64,000 nucleotides of DNA from Paenibacillus silvisoli (GTDB taxonomy: Bacteria > Bacillota > Bacilli > Paenibacillales > Paenibacillaceae), in assembly GCF_030866765.1 (NCBI RefSeq), contig NZ_CP133017.1:3888001-3952000 (forward strand), written 5' to 3'. The notes below the pieces were generated by a model. The model saw nothing but the letters and a program-made list of their open reading frames with translations. It ran no database searches and had not been told where the DNA came from. Shown one piece after another: positions 43,757 through 52,562 of this stretch (position 1 is its first letter; each line of letters starts with the position of its first letter). Position numbers and translations under genes: made by a program.

Positions 43757-44274
43757 TCGACAACCTCCTTCGTTTTGAAAGGGCCCATACGGAACAACAA
43801 TTCCGCCTCGTGGCCAGTGGATGTAGGAAATAAACGCTGACTGAAATGTTCCGAGATTTTGCATTCCGTCTTTAATTCGGCGGCCAAGCGCAAGAACAAT
43901 TCCCTGGATGCTAAATTGTTAGGGCCTACGGTAGCTTCAAGAAAGCGGACTTGCCGATTTTCGTCTCGCTTCAGCAGCTCAAGCAGCATCTGCTTGGCTA
44001 TGCCTCTTTTTCGATAGCCCGGTTTTACGCCGATCTGCCAAATAAACAGGGTATTGGCACGCTCCGGTTGAAGGAAACCCGTGATAAAACCGACCATTTT
44101 CTCTTCTTCTAAAGCGACTGCGCATGTATCCGAAAACATATCGCTCATCATCAAGTAAGCGTAGACGGAATTTAGATCCAGCGATTTCGTTTCTTGCGCC
44201 AAATGCCACATGGCCGTCCCATCGGATTTGGTCGGTTTACGCAATACTAGATTCGTTAGTTGAGTTGACTTCAT
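43753..44274 (-). CDS. ectA: L-2,4-diaminobutyrate gamma-acetyltransferase
   Basis: 173 residues, GNAT fold. Acetylates diaminobutyrate with acetyl-CoA, the second ectoine step. Seen: LRKPTKSDGTAMWHLAQETK, LDLNSVYAYLMMSDMFSDTC, VGFITGFLQPERANTLFIWQ, and the acetyl-CoA loop YRKRGIAKQML. Start ATG after GGAGACAG. It follows the ehuA ATPase gene by 27 bases; no EctR-type regulator or ectoine-specific aspartokinase gene is attached. Confidence 0.95.
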   Translation of the reverse strand: MKSTQLTNLVLRKPTKSDGTAMWHLAQETKSLDLNSVYAYLMMSDMFSDTCAVALEEEKMVGFITGFLQPERANTLFIWQIGVKPGYRKRGIAKQMLLELLKRDENRQVRFLEATVGPNNLASRELFLRLAAELKTECKISEHFSQRLFPTSTGHEAELLFRMGPFKTKEVVE

Positions 44275-44301
44275 TCTGTCTCCTTTCAGGCAGTTATGCC
44301 G

Positions 44302-45138
44302 TTAACGAAATCGTTTGAGAAAAGAACGGAGCCGCTCGGACTGCGGGCGTTCAAAGATGTCCTCGGGCGTCCCTTGCTCCACGATACTTCCTTCCGATCC
44401 GAAAATGACGTGATCGGCGATTTCGCGGGCAAAATCCATTTCGTGCGTAATAATCATCATCGCCATATCGGTGGTCGTCGCGATTTCCTTCATGACCGAC
44501 AGCACCTCTCCCACAAGCTCGGGATCGAGTGCCGACGTGACTTCGTCGAATATCATCACCTTCGGTTGCATCACCAGCGCTCTTGCTATGGCGACACGCT
44601 GCTTCTGCCCCCCGGAAAGCTTTGACGGGTATTCGTTCAATTTATGTGCTAGCCCCACTTTCCCAAGCATGGACAATGCCAGTTCGTACGACTCTGATGC
44701 CGTCATGCGTCGCACGCAGCGCAGAGCCAAGGTGACATTGTCCAGAACGCTCAAATGGGGAAACAGATTGAAATGTTGAAACACCATTCCGATTCTGCTT
44801 CTCATGCGGCGCAAATGCTTCTCATTGGCTTGCACCGTTTTTCCGGAGGGAGATTCCATTTCCCACAGCGATTCACCGTCAATCAGGATTCGCCCGGAGG
44901 TCGGCTGCTCCAACGTCATGAGCATTCGGCCGAGCGTTGTTTTGCCGGAGCCGCTTGGCCCGATCAATACGAGCTTCTCGCCTGCATGGAGAGACAGATC
45001 AACGCCCTTGATCACTTCGTGATCCTGAAATCGCTTTGTAATCCGTTCATATTGGATGAAAGGCTTCCTTGCGTCGGCGGCTGTTTTCTCCTTCTCCGAT
45101 AGCTCAGCCGGTGTGGAGACTTCCAATTGTGCGTTCAT
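44302..45138 (-). CDS. ehuA: ectoine/hydroxyectoine ABC transporter ATPase
   Basis: 278 residues, polar amino acid-type ATPase. Walker A is GPSGSGKTT, signature LSGGQKQRVAIARAL, Walker B VMIFDEVTSALD, H-loop IITHEMDFA. An N-terminal extension of ~28 residues (STPAELSEKEKTAADARKP) is unusual for the family. Genes ehuB-ehuC-ehuD-ehuA precede ectABCD on the same strand, and the assignment rests mainly on that context; alone it could not be told from other amino-acid ATPases. Confidence 0.85.
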   Translation of the reverse strand: MNAQLEVSTPAELSEKEKTAADARKPFIQYERITKRFQDHEVIKGVDLSLHAGEKLVLIGPSGSGKTTLGRMLMTLEQPTSGRILIDGESLWEMESPSGKTVQANEKHLRRMRSRIGMVFQHFNLFPHLSVLDNVTLALRCVRRMTASESYELALSMLGKVGLAHKLNEYPSKLSGGQKQRVAIARALVMQPKVMIFDEVTSALDPELVGEVLSVMKEIATTTDMAMMIITHEMDFAREIADHVIFGSEGSIVEQGTPEDIFERPQSERLRSFLKRFR

Positions 45139-45157
45139 GCGATCCCCGCTTTCCAGA

Positions 45158-45817
45158 TTACGTATGTCGGCCGTTCAATCGTTTTTCAAGTCGAGCAACG
45201 GCGTAGGAAAGCAATAAGCTAAGTATCAGAAACAGAATGCCTGCTATCGTATAGGGCTCGAATACCCGATAGGATTGAGAGGCTTGATTTTTTGCCGTTA
45301 ACAGAACTTCGACGAAAGTGATGGCCGACAGCGTCGGCGTTTCCTTCAATATGACAATTAAGTAATTTCCCATAATCGGGATGATGGGCGGAATGGCTTG
45401 AGGCAAGAGAATGCGAACCCACTTATGGACTCGACTTAAATTGAGCGCCGTGGCCGCTTCCCATTGTCCCCGCGGAACCGCTTCGATACCGGAGCGATAA
45501 ACCTCCGATAAGTAAGTACCGTAATGAATGCCGATACCGATCGCGCCTGTCATAAAGGCTGACAATGAGAAAGGCGTAAGCATCGGCAGACTATAATACA
45601 AGAAGAATAATTGAACGAGCAGCGGCGTATTGCGGATAAACTCCACGATGGCCCGAAAGGCCCATTTGATGGGTGAACTTCCGCTCTGTCCAATCACGGC
45701 AATGACGAGTCCGATCACCGCCGCGAAAGCGAACCCTGTAAGCGCCGCGACCGCATTCATCAAGAACGCTCGCAGCAAGGCAGGCACGACCTCGACTGCA
45801 TAAGACCAATTCCACAT
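45158..45817 (-). CDS. ehuD: ectoine/hydroxyectoine ABC transporter permease
   Basis: About 219 residues, His/Glu/Gln permease family with five helices. The ATPase-contact loop is EAVPRGQWEAATALNLSRVH, and FIRNTPLLVQLFFLYYSLP is the usual family word. The reading frame extends 25 codons upstream into ehuC, but GGAGGTG lies 9 bases before the ATG at 45817 (MWNWSYA). Partner of EhuC; both face the EhuA ATPase. Ectoine specificity is inferred from the ect genes downstream. Confidence 0.86.
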   Translation of the reverse strand: MWNWSYAVEVVPALLRAFLMNAVAALTGFAFAAVIGLVIAVIGQSGSSPIKWAFRAIVEFIRNTPLLVQLFFLYYSLPMLTPFSLSAFMTGAIGIGIHYGTYLSEVYRSGIEAVPRGQWEAATALNLSRVHKWVRILLPQAIPPIIPIMGNYLIVILKETPTLSAITFVEVLLTAKNQASQSYRVFEPYTIAGILFLILSLLLSYAVARLEKRLNGRHT

Positions 45818-45825
45818 GCTTTCGA

Positions 45826-46476
45826 TCACCTCCATCCCGTAAACGATCGTTCGAGTAATCGCACGCTGATCGAGATGAGGGTTGCCAGACAAAAATACGC
45901 CGCTAACAATAGCGCAAAAATAGCCGGTGTCCAGGTGTAGTAATTATTGCGGATAATCATGGCTTCATACGTGAGATCCGCTAACGTGATGAAATAGATC
46001 AACGAGGTCGATTTCAACAATTCGATCATTAAGTTCCCAAGCGAAGGGAGCATGCGCGCAAACGCTTGCGGGAAAATAACTTTCCGCATGCGCTGTGCGG
46101 GCGACAAGTTCAGCGCGATGGAAGCTTCATGCTGGCCCTTCGAAACGGCAGCGATCGAGCTTCGTACGATTTCCGCTCCGTAGGCGCCGATATTGAGCCC
46201 GATGGAGAGTACGGCAGCCATGACTTTGGACAACTCGATTCCCGCAAACGGTAGCGCAAAATAGACCCAAAACAATAAAACCAACAAAGAGGCGGCGCGA
46301 AATAACTGAATGTAAGCTTTGCTAGTTACGCGGAGGAAAGCATGTTTCGATATGCTTCCAAGACCTGCGATAACGGACATAGTTAGCGCCACGGCTGCTG
46401 ACAAAACTGCGACTTTAACCGTAATGACCGCTCCATCTGCTAACAAGGGCATCCAATCCGACAATGGCATGCTCAT
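45826..46476 (-). CDS. ehuC: ectoine/hydroxyectoine ABC transporter permease
   Basis: 216 residues, same permease family: LFRAASLLVLLFWVYFALPF in place of the more usual R-G-T-P-L-L-V-Q, and contact loop AAVSKGQHEASIALNLSPAQ. The stop of ehuB and start of ehuC are adjacent (46477/46476), so translation is probably coupled. Together with EhuD it forms the channel. Confidence 0.86.
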   Translation of the reverse strand: MSMPLSDWMPLLADGAVITVKVAVLSAAVALTMSVIAGLGSISKHAFLRVTSKAYIQLFRAASLLVLLFWVYFALPFAGIELSKVMAAVLSIGLNIGAYGAEIVRSSIAAVSKGQHEASIALNLSPAQRMRKVIFPQAFARMLPSLGNLMIELLKSTSLIYFITLADLTYEAMIIRNNYYTWTPAIFALLLAAYFCLATLISISVRLLERSFTGWR

Positions 46477-47400
46477 TTAGCCTGCACATAACTCCGCGGA
46501 TGTCATTTCCTGCGGCAGCTCCTGCTCCGTGAATCCGAATTTCTTCAAGATCTCGAGCAATTCTCCGGAGGCCTTCATTTTGTCCAGCTCAGCGTTAAAG
46601 GCATCTCGAAAGGAGGTGTCTTCCAATCGAAAGGCGGTCGCTCCGTAACCTCTGACGCTCTTGCCGTCTACCACAGGCTGTTCAAAATTCATGACTCTTT
46701 CGAGCTTGCTGTCAGCTGCGCCATCTAAACGAGATTGAAGAGCAGGACCTGTCATCGTAATGGCATCCGCTCTTCCCGACTGTAGAGCGCTGATCGCGGC
46801 ATCCTGGTCCGGCACGATTACCATCTGCTTTTCAGTTACTCCGGAAGCCTGCAGATAGCCGATTTCAATGGCACCGGCCATCACGGCTACCTTCGCTTCT
46901 GAAGTTGAAGCAATCGACTTGTAGCTGTTCAATTTGAGCGGATTCCCCTCTTTAACCGCAAGCCCTTCGCCGATACTGTACTCCGGGTCTGCAAATAACA
47001 CGGCCTTGCATCGGTCAGGGTTAATAAACATGCCTGCTGTAATCAAGTCGAAACGGTTTGCCTGCAGTCCTGCAATCAATGATGAAAATTCCGTCAGCTC
47101 TCCACGGATTTCATGGATGCCTAGCCGATCCAATACTACCTTGGCAATTTCAACGGCTTCGCCTGTTAATTCGCCTTCCGCCGTCTTGAAGGCATAAGGG
47201 TTTTCATTTGCAAAGCCGACCGTCGCATAGCCCTGTTCCCTCAATTTTGATAACGTATCTTTTGGCGCAGCTTGCACAGTGCCCGCCTTTTCTCCTGCGG
47301 ACGAGTTACTGGTTTCGGTTGATTCTTTTCCGCAAGCGCTTAAGAGCAGCGCCGGTAACAGCAAAAGAACCGTCCACTTTGCTTTCACTGATTCCCACAT
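46477..47400 (-). CDS. ehuB: ectoine/hydroxyectoine-binding lipoprotein
   Basis: 307 residues. The signal ends in the lipobox LLLSACGKE; a Ser/Thr/Glu linker follows. The family 3 binding-protein fold shows GYATVGFANENPYAFKTAEG at the ligand-entry strand, FDLITAGMFINPDRCKAVLF and AIEIGYLQASG. It captures ectoine-type osmolytes outside the membrane. First gene of a nine-gene unit (ehuBCDA-ectABCD-DUF2179) on the minus strand. Ligand is inferred from context. Confidence 0.86.
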   Translation of the reverse strand: MWESVKAKWTVLLLLPALLLSACGKESTETSNSSAGEKAGTVQAAPKDTLSKLREQGYATVGFANENPYAFKTAEGELTGEAVEIAKVVLDRLGIHEIRGELTEFSSLIAGLQANRFDLITAGMFINPDRCKAVLFADPEYSIGEGLAVKEGNPLKLNSYKSIASTSEAKVAVMAGAIEIGYLQASGVTEKQMVIVPDQDAAISALQSGRADAITMTGPALQSRLDGAADSKLERVMNFEQPVVDGKSVRGYGATAFRLEDTSFRDAFNAELDKMKASGELLEILKKFGFTEQELPQEMTSAELCAG

Positions 47401-47678
47401 CCTTCCTTGTTTTTGGATTGAACATCTAAAAGCCTACCATCATTTGGATGATCGGTCATTTCCAGAATTGACTGATAATTCAGCGTATTTATACCTCAAC
47501 TGTTCAGGGGCAAAGTCACCTGCCCTCTCCTCCTAAATACTCATGAATCCTCGTCTATGGTATAGGACTCTCCTCTTTTAATCGAAGTACCAATATGCTA
47601 TATAAGTTTTTTTTATAATTAAAAATTAGATTCGATATATTTTTAGGAATAAAAAAATCTTATAATGATTAAACAGCA
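47401..47678 (-). promoter_or_regulatory. AT-rich upstream region of the ehu-ect operon
   Basis: About 280 bases; the part near 47590-47660 is extremely AT-rich and contains several TATAAT-like boxes on the minus strand (for example TTATAA and TATATAG near 47595-47620), fit for an osmotically induced promoter. Nearer ehuB there is an AGGAGGAG without a following gene (about 47530) and short frames with no similarity. I cannot assign a single promoter or an operator. Confidence 0.4.
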
Positions 47679-47711
47679 AAAAAACTACCTCAACTGCAGA
47701 GGTAGTTTTTT
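47679..47711. terminator. intrinsic terminator after the CPA2 antiporter gene
   Basis: AAAAAACTACCTC (47679-47691) pairs with GAGGTAGTTTTTT (47699-47711); 13-bp stem with T-run on both strands. Confidence 0.88.
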
Positions 47712-47718
47712 CGTCAAA

Positions 47719-49554
47719 TTATGACAGCATCATGCGAAATTGTTCGATATGATCCGCGTTGCCGCTAAGCAGCAGACGGTCCCCTCGCTGCACCACCGTA
47801 TCACCGTTCGGAATAATCGAAGCTTTGCCCCGATAAATGCGAAGAATCAACACATTGGGCGGAATCGGCAGCGATTTTAACATGGTGCCGTATAGCAGGG
47901 ATTTGCCGATATCGATTTCGCTTAAAGGCTCGTTCTCCGAGATCAGTCTTAGAGCGCCCGGATTTTCAATCAATGCGCGAAGAACTCGACGAGCGGCAAA
48001 CAACGTAGAGAACACTTCCATCCCTTTTTCCCGCATTTGCTTATGGAGTTCAGGCTCTTCAATTCGGACAATAACACGCTTGTCCTTATCAACGGCTGCA
48101 TGCTCCGCGATTGCGGCATTGATTTCATCCTTTGTCGTAGCCGCGACTATAACATCCGACTGAAACGCTCTCAACTCATCCAAGGCGCCGACCGTCAGGA
48201 GCGGTAAATAATGCAGCTCCCCTCCTATTCGCAGCTCGTCACCGGATAAGACGTTATCATACATCGTTTTATTCGCCGTAAATAACCTGATGTCATACCC
48301 GTTGTCTTTCGTCAACTCTGAAATGACCGGTATGGAAATATGGTTAAGCCCGAAGATCGATATTGTTCTCTTCCTGGTTTCTTGTTGAACGGCTAGTTTG
48401 TTGAAAAGGACCGGAAACAATAAGCAGCTTATAACCGCCACAAGAATAAACGCGCCATGCAGCCTTTCGTCCAGAATTCCGAGTTCTAGCGCCAAAGTGG
48501 CAGCCGCAATAACCAGGCTTAATTTCGCGGACAGCAATGCTGCCGAACTGAATATGTCCCGTAGCGTCAACCATTTCTTTAAGAAGAACATCGGTACTAG
48601 TTTTGCAAGAAACATGCAGAGCAGCAACAGCGGTATCAAAACCAGCATTTTCATATCCGTCAGCAACGGTCGTATATTCAGGTTTACGCCAACCATGACA
48701 AAAAATATCGGAATAAGAAATCCATATCCAAATGACTCTAATTGATAAATGAAAGCCTTCTGAGGCTTGAGAATGGAGACGATGGCGCCTGCAAGAAAAG
48801 CGCCTAAAATATTCTCCACACCCATCTGTTCCGATAAATAGACGACACCTAACAGCAACGTAAAAATCGCACGAGTACCGATTTGCACGGTACTCGTGCT
48901 TAACATCTTAAACCGATTGCTTGATGCAAACGGCCGAATGATAAAATAAGTGACGACAAGAACAAGCAAGAACGCAAAAAGCAGGAACATATCTAGCTTA
49001 CTGTGAGAAAGCGCGCTCACATATACCGCCAGCAAGATCATGGTAAAGAAATCAGCCAATACGGTTACAAGCAATAGCGTTTGTCCGAGTGCAGTAGACA
49101 GCAATCCGCGCTCTTTTAATACGGGCACTACAATACCCAGAGAAACGGTGCTGATAATTAGCGTCGTTAAAAACACTTTCTTAACGAATCCTAAAGCTAA
49201 TAACGCGATTGACATGGTGCCAGAAGCGATAAAAATGCCCGCAAAAACGATAATAGCGCTTAATAACGGATTCAAAGCATCCAAAGGCCTTCGGCTTGAT
49301 GGCCGCAATATTGAAAAATCGATTTCGAGTCCGCTTAGAAACATCAGATAAATAAACCCTAGCAGCGACAGCATACTCAACCATTGGTTGTTGACAACGA
49401 TTTGGAAGCCGCTTTTTCCAAGCACAAGACCCGATAGAATTTCCGCCACGACAACCGGTAAAATCCGAATATGCAGCTTGAACAAAAGAATAGGTAAAGC
49501 AAAGGAAACAATTAGGACGAGCAATAGTCCGCCGAACGTACCGTTATCGCTCAA
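47719..49554 (-). CDS. CPA2-family cation:proton antiporter with RCK-type C-terminus
   Basis: About 611 residues. Twelve-plus helices of the CPA2 (KefB/GerN/CpaA-like) fold: VVVAEILSGLVLGKSGFQIV, LGFIYLMFLSGLEIDF with the ion-site Asp region, LGAFLAGAIVSILKP, and PIFFVMVGVNLNI. From residue ~385 a TrkA_N-like Rossmann part (ISIFGLNHISIPVISELTKD, DVIVAATTKDE) and a TrkA_C domain (NVLILRIYRGKASIIPNGDT, VVQRGDRLLLSGNADHIEQF). In CpaA the TrkA_C (RCK_C) part binds c-di-AMP. It exports K+ or Na+ against H+. A TTG start at 49554 is chosen after GGAGGGACC. Terminated by a strong hairpin. Confidence 0.9.
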   Translation of the reverse strand: MSDNGTFGGLLLVLIVSFALPILLFKLHIRILPVVVAEILSGLVLGKSGFQIVVNNQWLSMLSLLGFIYLMFLSGLEIDFSILRPSSRRPLDALNPLLSAIIVFAGIFIASGTMSIALLALGFVKKVFLTTLIISTVSLGIVVPVLKERGLLSTALGQTLLLVTVLADFFTMILLAVYVSALSHSKLDMFLLFAFLLVLVVTYFIIRPFASSNRFKMLSTSTVQIGTRAIFTLLLGVVYLSEQMGVENILGAFLAGAIVSILKPQKAFIYQLESFGYGFLIPIFFVMVGVNLNIRPLLTDMKMLVLIPLLLLCMFLAKLVPMFFLKKWLTLRDIFSSAALLSAKLSLVIAAATLALELGILDERLHGAFILVAVISCLLFPVLFNKLAVQQETRKRTISIFGLNHISIPVISELTKDNGYDIRLFTANKTMYDNVLSGDELRIGGELHYLPLLTVGALDELRAFQSDVIVAATTKDEINAAIAEHAAVDKDKRVIVRIEEPELHKQMREKGMEVFSTLFAARRVLRALIENPGALRLISENEPLSEIDIGKSLLYGTMLKSLPIPPNVLILRIYRGKASIIPNGDTVVQRGDRLLLSGNADHIEQFRMMLS

Positions 49555-49641
49555 GGAGGTCCCTCCCAACTCGAGAATCGTCTTTTGATGAGTTCGACAA
49601 ATCCATATCGAGCCCCTCCATTGAGCAGCAGTTTATTGTTT

Positions 49642-50859
49642 TTACTTTTCGCCCACAGTCGAGATACCAAGCGCCGTATTTTCCCATAGGATCTTCTTGA
49701 TGGCTTCCCACTGATTCGCCTCGCATTGAATCATGAGCACGACTTCAGACGAGATCTTTTTCGTACCGTAGTTTGTTTTTTTCATCATTACTAGCTTGAG
49801 TACGATGCCTAATGCTACTCCTGCTATCGCCCCGATGATTCCCCAAAGAATAGGCCCCCATTTCAATTCAAAACCATAAATTGCTCCGAGCAGCATAAAG
49901 CATGTTCCTAAAATCGCCGCGGAATCAAGCATGCTAAACCCGTCCGCACGGTGAATCGAGTCGAATGGCTTGCGAGGCTCGTTCCATTTATTCATTGGAA
50001 AAGCATGCAAATCTCTTTTCGAAATGCCTAATTGCTCGATTGCGGTAATCGCAAGCTCCAAAAATAAAGATTGTTCGAATGTAGCTACAACTAGCATCTT
50101 GTCCTCCCTCAACAATTGTGATAGGCGAAGTCCCTTTTTTCGATAATTCAATCGAAGGAATTGCGACTGTTCCTTCTCGAATAGTTTGTTTTGTTCCACG
50201 GCCGAAACGTACGCATCATAAAAAATAAACGTATAAATCGAAGGCAGATAAAGAAACCACTGCATGTCTACAATTTGTTTGGCTTGTGCAAAATCACCAA
50301 CAAACGTAAAGTGAATCGCATGCGGCAGATGGGAAAAGTAAATGATCGCGATCGTATACCCGAAAATAAACAATCCCGAGATGACTTTATGAACATACAA
50401 ATGCCCTAAACCCGGAACTAAGACTGACCAAGCCAGTGCGACCCACGGGACTCTTTTATCCAGATAGTTCATGTCCCATGGGCCCATTGTAATGGGAACA
50501 AGCGGCGCGTCCTCTCGATCAGCCAACAGGTATTGTTTATTGATCTCTACAGTTGTACGGTAAGCATCCCATATGGCATACATATAGATACCGACATAGA
50601 GAATAAACCATCGCTCATTGATAATGCCTTTGGCCATTTCAAAGTGGCCTTGCATCGTATACATGATGGCAAGATTAACTTTCGCTTGATTATTGATGAA
50701 TATTTCCCACAAGATCAAGATTAGCGCTTTCGCATATCGATGCAGGATTAAGTTGCCGAACCCGGGATAGGAGAATGCAAAAAAAGTAACCACCCATGGA
50801 TTCCGGAGATGAAGCTGATTGGTGCTGAAAGGTGACAAATACGCTCTTGAGCGCCTCAT
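49642..50859 (-). CDS. orphan membrane protein: fused form of the 4.6-5.8-kb split pair
   Basis: 405 residues. Residues 1-250 match the proteins at 5031-5831 and 5851-6618 (LILHRYAKALILILWEIFIN, NKQYLLADREDAP, VPGLGHLYVHKVISGLF, DMQWFLYLPSIYTF, KLFEKEQSQFLRL); residues 255-405 match the protein at 4563-5024 (VVATFEQSLFLELAITAIEQ, LLGAIYGFELKWGPILWGII, WENTALGIS). At the junction the frame reads through GGGAGGACAAG-ATG (ATG at 50097), a complete ribosome site and start, so a separate 151-residue C-terminal protein may also be made. Function unknown; neighbours are osmotic-stress genes. It diverges from the TetR-ABC genes. Confidence 0.8.
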   Translation of the reverse strand: MRRSRAYLSPFSTNQLHLRNPWVVTFFAFSYPGFGNLILHRYAKALILILWEIFINNQAKVNLAIMYTMQGHFEMAKGIINERWFILYVGIYMYAIWDAYRTTVEINKQYLLADREDAPLVPITMGPWDMNYLDKRVPWVALAWSVLVPGLGHLYVHKVISGLFIFGYTIAIIYFSHLPHAIHFTFVGDFAQAKQIVDMQWFLYLPSIYTFIFYDAYVSAVEQNKLFEKEQSQFLRLNYRKKGLRLSQLLREDKMLVVATFEQSLFLELAITAIEQLGISKRDLHAFPMNKWNEPRKPFDSIHRADGFSMLDSAAILGTCFMLLGAIYGFELKWGPILWGIIGAIAGVALGIVLKLVMMKKTNYGTKKISSEVVLMIQCEANQWEAIKKILWENTALGISTVGEK

Positions 50860-50958
50860 AACGCATGCTCCCCTATATGGTCATTTGGCATTAATAAACA
50901 ATCCTTATCTTTTACCATCACATTCAAAAACATGTGATTGACTCGGTATTGCCTGATT

Positions 50959-51005
50959 ACATATAATTTGACTATATGTGAATAAAAAATAATAATATTC
51001 ATATG
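50959..51005. promoter_or_regulatory. TetR-type operator candidates between the fused gene and tetR
   Basis: ACATATA (50959-50965) and TATATGT (50973-50979) are perfect 7-bp arms around 7 bases; TATGTGAATA (50975-50984) and TATTCATATG (50996-51005) form a second, slightly imperfect pair. They lie 25-70 bases before the tetR start. Confidence 0.5.
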
Positions 51006-51028
51006 TTCGTTAATGAGGAGTGATAGCC

Positions 51029-51646
51029 ATGCCAAAGGGCTTTTCGGCAAGGGAAAAGGAATGGATTAAAGAAAAGCTAATGACTCGCGGGAGGGAATTA
51101 TTCTGTGCCTATGGAGTAAAGAAGACGAGCATCTCCGATTTAACGCATGCCGCCGGCATAGCTCAAGGAACGTTTTACTCTTTCTATAGCACGAAGGAAG
51201 AGCTGTTCTTCGACATTCTCGAACAAGAAGAAGACGAGGTAAAACGTGCATTTCTCGAAGCCCCCGTTGCCTCCGGGAACAATCCCAAACATGCGATTAG
51301 CGAACTGCTTATTCAGACCTTTAATCGAATCGAAGACAACCCCATTTTTAAACGCTTGTTCGCCGATGACGAAATGGAGAATCTCATGCGTAAGCTTCCA
51401 GATCACAAGCTAGAAGCTCACCTTCGCAAAGATAACGATATGCTCCTGCCGGTTATTGAGAAGTGGAAACGCGATGGCGTATTTCTATCCGTTGACTCAA
51501 ACATTGTTGCAGGGGTCCTACGCTCTCTGTTCCTGCTTGCTACACAGCGCAAGCAGATTGGAGCGGCCTATCATGCAACCGTATCTTTCCTTATCGAAGC
51601 CGTTGTAGAACAACTGCTTGTTCCGAAAAGTGATAGCCATGAATGA
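51029..51646 (+). CDS. TetR-family repressor of the adjacent ABC exporter
   Basis: About 205 residues. The N-terminal helix-turn-helix is at residues 17-62 (GRELFCAYGVKKTSISDLTH, AAGIAQGTFYSFYSTKEELF); the C-terminal ~140 residues are the helical ligand-binding domain (LIQTFNRIEDNPIFKRLF, NIVAGVLRSLFLLATQRKQ). ATG at 51029 after GAGGAGTGATAGCC. The 3' end overlaps the ABC ATPase gene by 8 bases, so it is the first gene of the exporter operon and probably autorepresses it. Confidence 0.9.
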   Translation: MPKGFSAREKEWIKEKLMTRGRELFCAYGVKKTSISDLTHAAGIAQGTFYSFYSTKEELFFDILEQEEDEVKRAFLEAPVASGNNPKHAISELLIQTFNRIEDNPIFKRLFADDEMENLMRKLPDHKLEAHLRKDNDMLLPVIEKWKRDGVFLSVDSNIVAGVLRSLFLLATQRKQIGAAYHATVSFLIEAVVEQLLVPKSDSHE

Positions 51647-52562
51647 AGTCATTCTAACTGAAAGATTGTCGAAACAATACGGAACCTTTCAAGCGGTAAA
51701 CGATGTTTCTCTTCATGTCCATTCAGGAGAAATTTTCGGATTTCTGGGATTGAACGGCGCTGGGAAAACGACCATGATTCGCATGCTGCTCGGAATGATT
51801 CGTCCAACGAACGGAGCTGCTTATCTGAAAGGCAAGCATGTCAGCACTGCCTCATCGGCCATATGGAATGACGTCGGATATATGGTCGAAACGCCTTATG
51901 CCTACCCTGACTTGACGGTAAGAGAGAATCTTGAAGCGATGCGGAAATTGCGTGGTATTTGTGACACTGGCTGCGTGGAACGCGTAATGGAGCGATTGCA
52001 GCTAATCAACTACAGGAACAAGAAAGCCAAACATCTCTCACTAGGAAATGCGCAGCGGCTTGGAATCGCGAAAGCGTTAATGCACGAGCCGGATATCCTC
52101 ATTTTAGACGAACCATCCAATGGTCTTGATCCAATCGGCATTGTCGAGATTCGCGAGTTGCTTCTCGAGTTGGCCCATGGACAAGGCGTGACCATCTTTA
52201 TTTCCAGTCATCTCTTGGGTGAAATCTCCAAGCTTGCGACACGGATTGGCATTATTCATGCCGGAAGTTTGCTTCAAGAGGTAAAGACGTCAGAATTAGA
52301 GCAGCATCTTAGAAAACGCCTCTTAGTGGATGCACGCAATCGACAAGTCGCTGAATTCATCCTGAAACAGAATGGGCTGCCTTATTCGATTACGGATCAA
52401 GGATTCTTTGAACTCTTCCGAACCGAAGACGTTCTTCGGCCCGATGATATCACTCGCCTGTTCGTTCAAGCTGAATGCCCTCCTACCCTACTCCAAGTCA
52501 TTGAGGAGGATCTAGAATCCTATTTTCTTCGCATTATCGGTCAGAAAGGAGCGTCTGTATGA
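51639..52562 (+). CDS. ABC transporter ATPase (exporter type)
   Basis: About 307 residues. Walker A GLNGAGKTT, signature LSLGNAQRLGIAKALMH (a variant of L-S-G-G-Q), Walker B ILILDEPSNGLDPIG, H-loop FISSHLLGEIS. The last ~80 residues (DARNRQVAEFILKQNGLPYS, LLQVIEEDLESYFLRIIG) are the helical tail of bacitracin/daunorubicin-type exporters. The ATG at 51639 overlaps tetR by 8 bases; its stop overlaps the permease start by 4. Confidence 0.9.
   Translation: MNEVILTERLSKQYGTFQAVNDVSLHVHSGEIFGFLGLNGAGKTTMIRMLLGMIRPTNGAAYLKGKHVSTASSAIWNDVGYMVETPYAYPDLTVRENLEAMRKLRGICDTGCVERVMERLQLINYRNKKAKHLSLGNAQRLGIAKALMHEPDILILDEPSNGLDPIGIVEIRELLLELAHGQGVTIFISSHLLGEISKLATRIGIIHAGSLLQEVKTSELEQHLRKRLLVDARNRQVAEFILKQNGLPYSITDQGFFELFRTEDVLRPDDITRLFVQAECPPTLLQVIEEDLESYFLRIIGQKGASV

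Noticed and set aside
42026-44274. Reading the ect genes as part of an ectoine breakdown locus
   Set aside because: No eutABCDE or doe genes are present; ectA, ectB, ectC and ectD are all complete biosynthetic genes.
47530-47545. AGGAGGAG upstream of ehuB suggesting a leader peptide
   Set aside because: Only very short frames follow (about 7 codons from GTG) with no meaningful codon pattern; not enough to call a leader gene.
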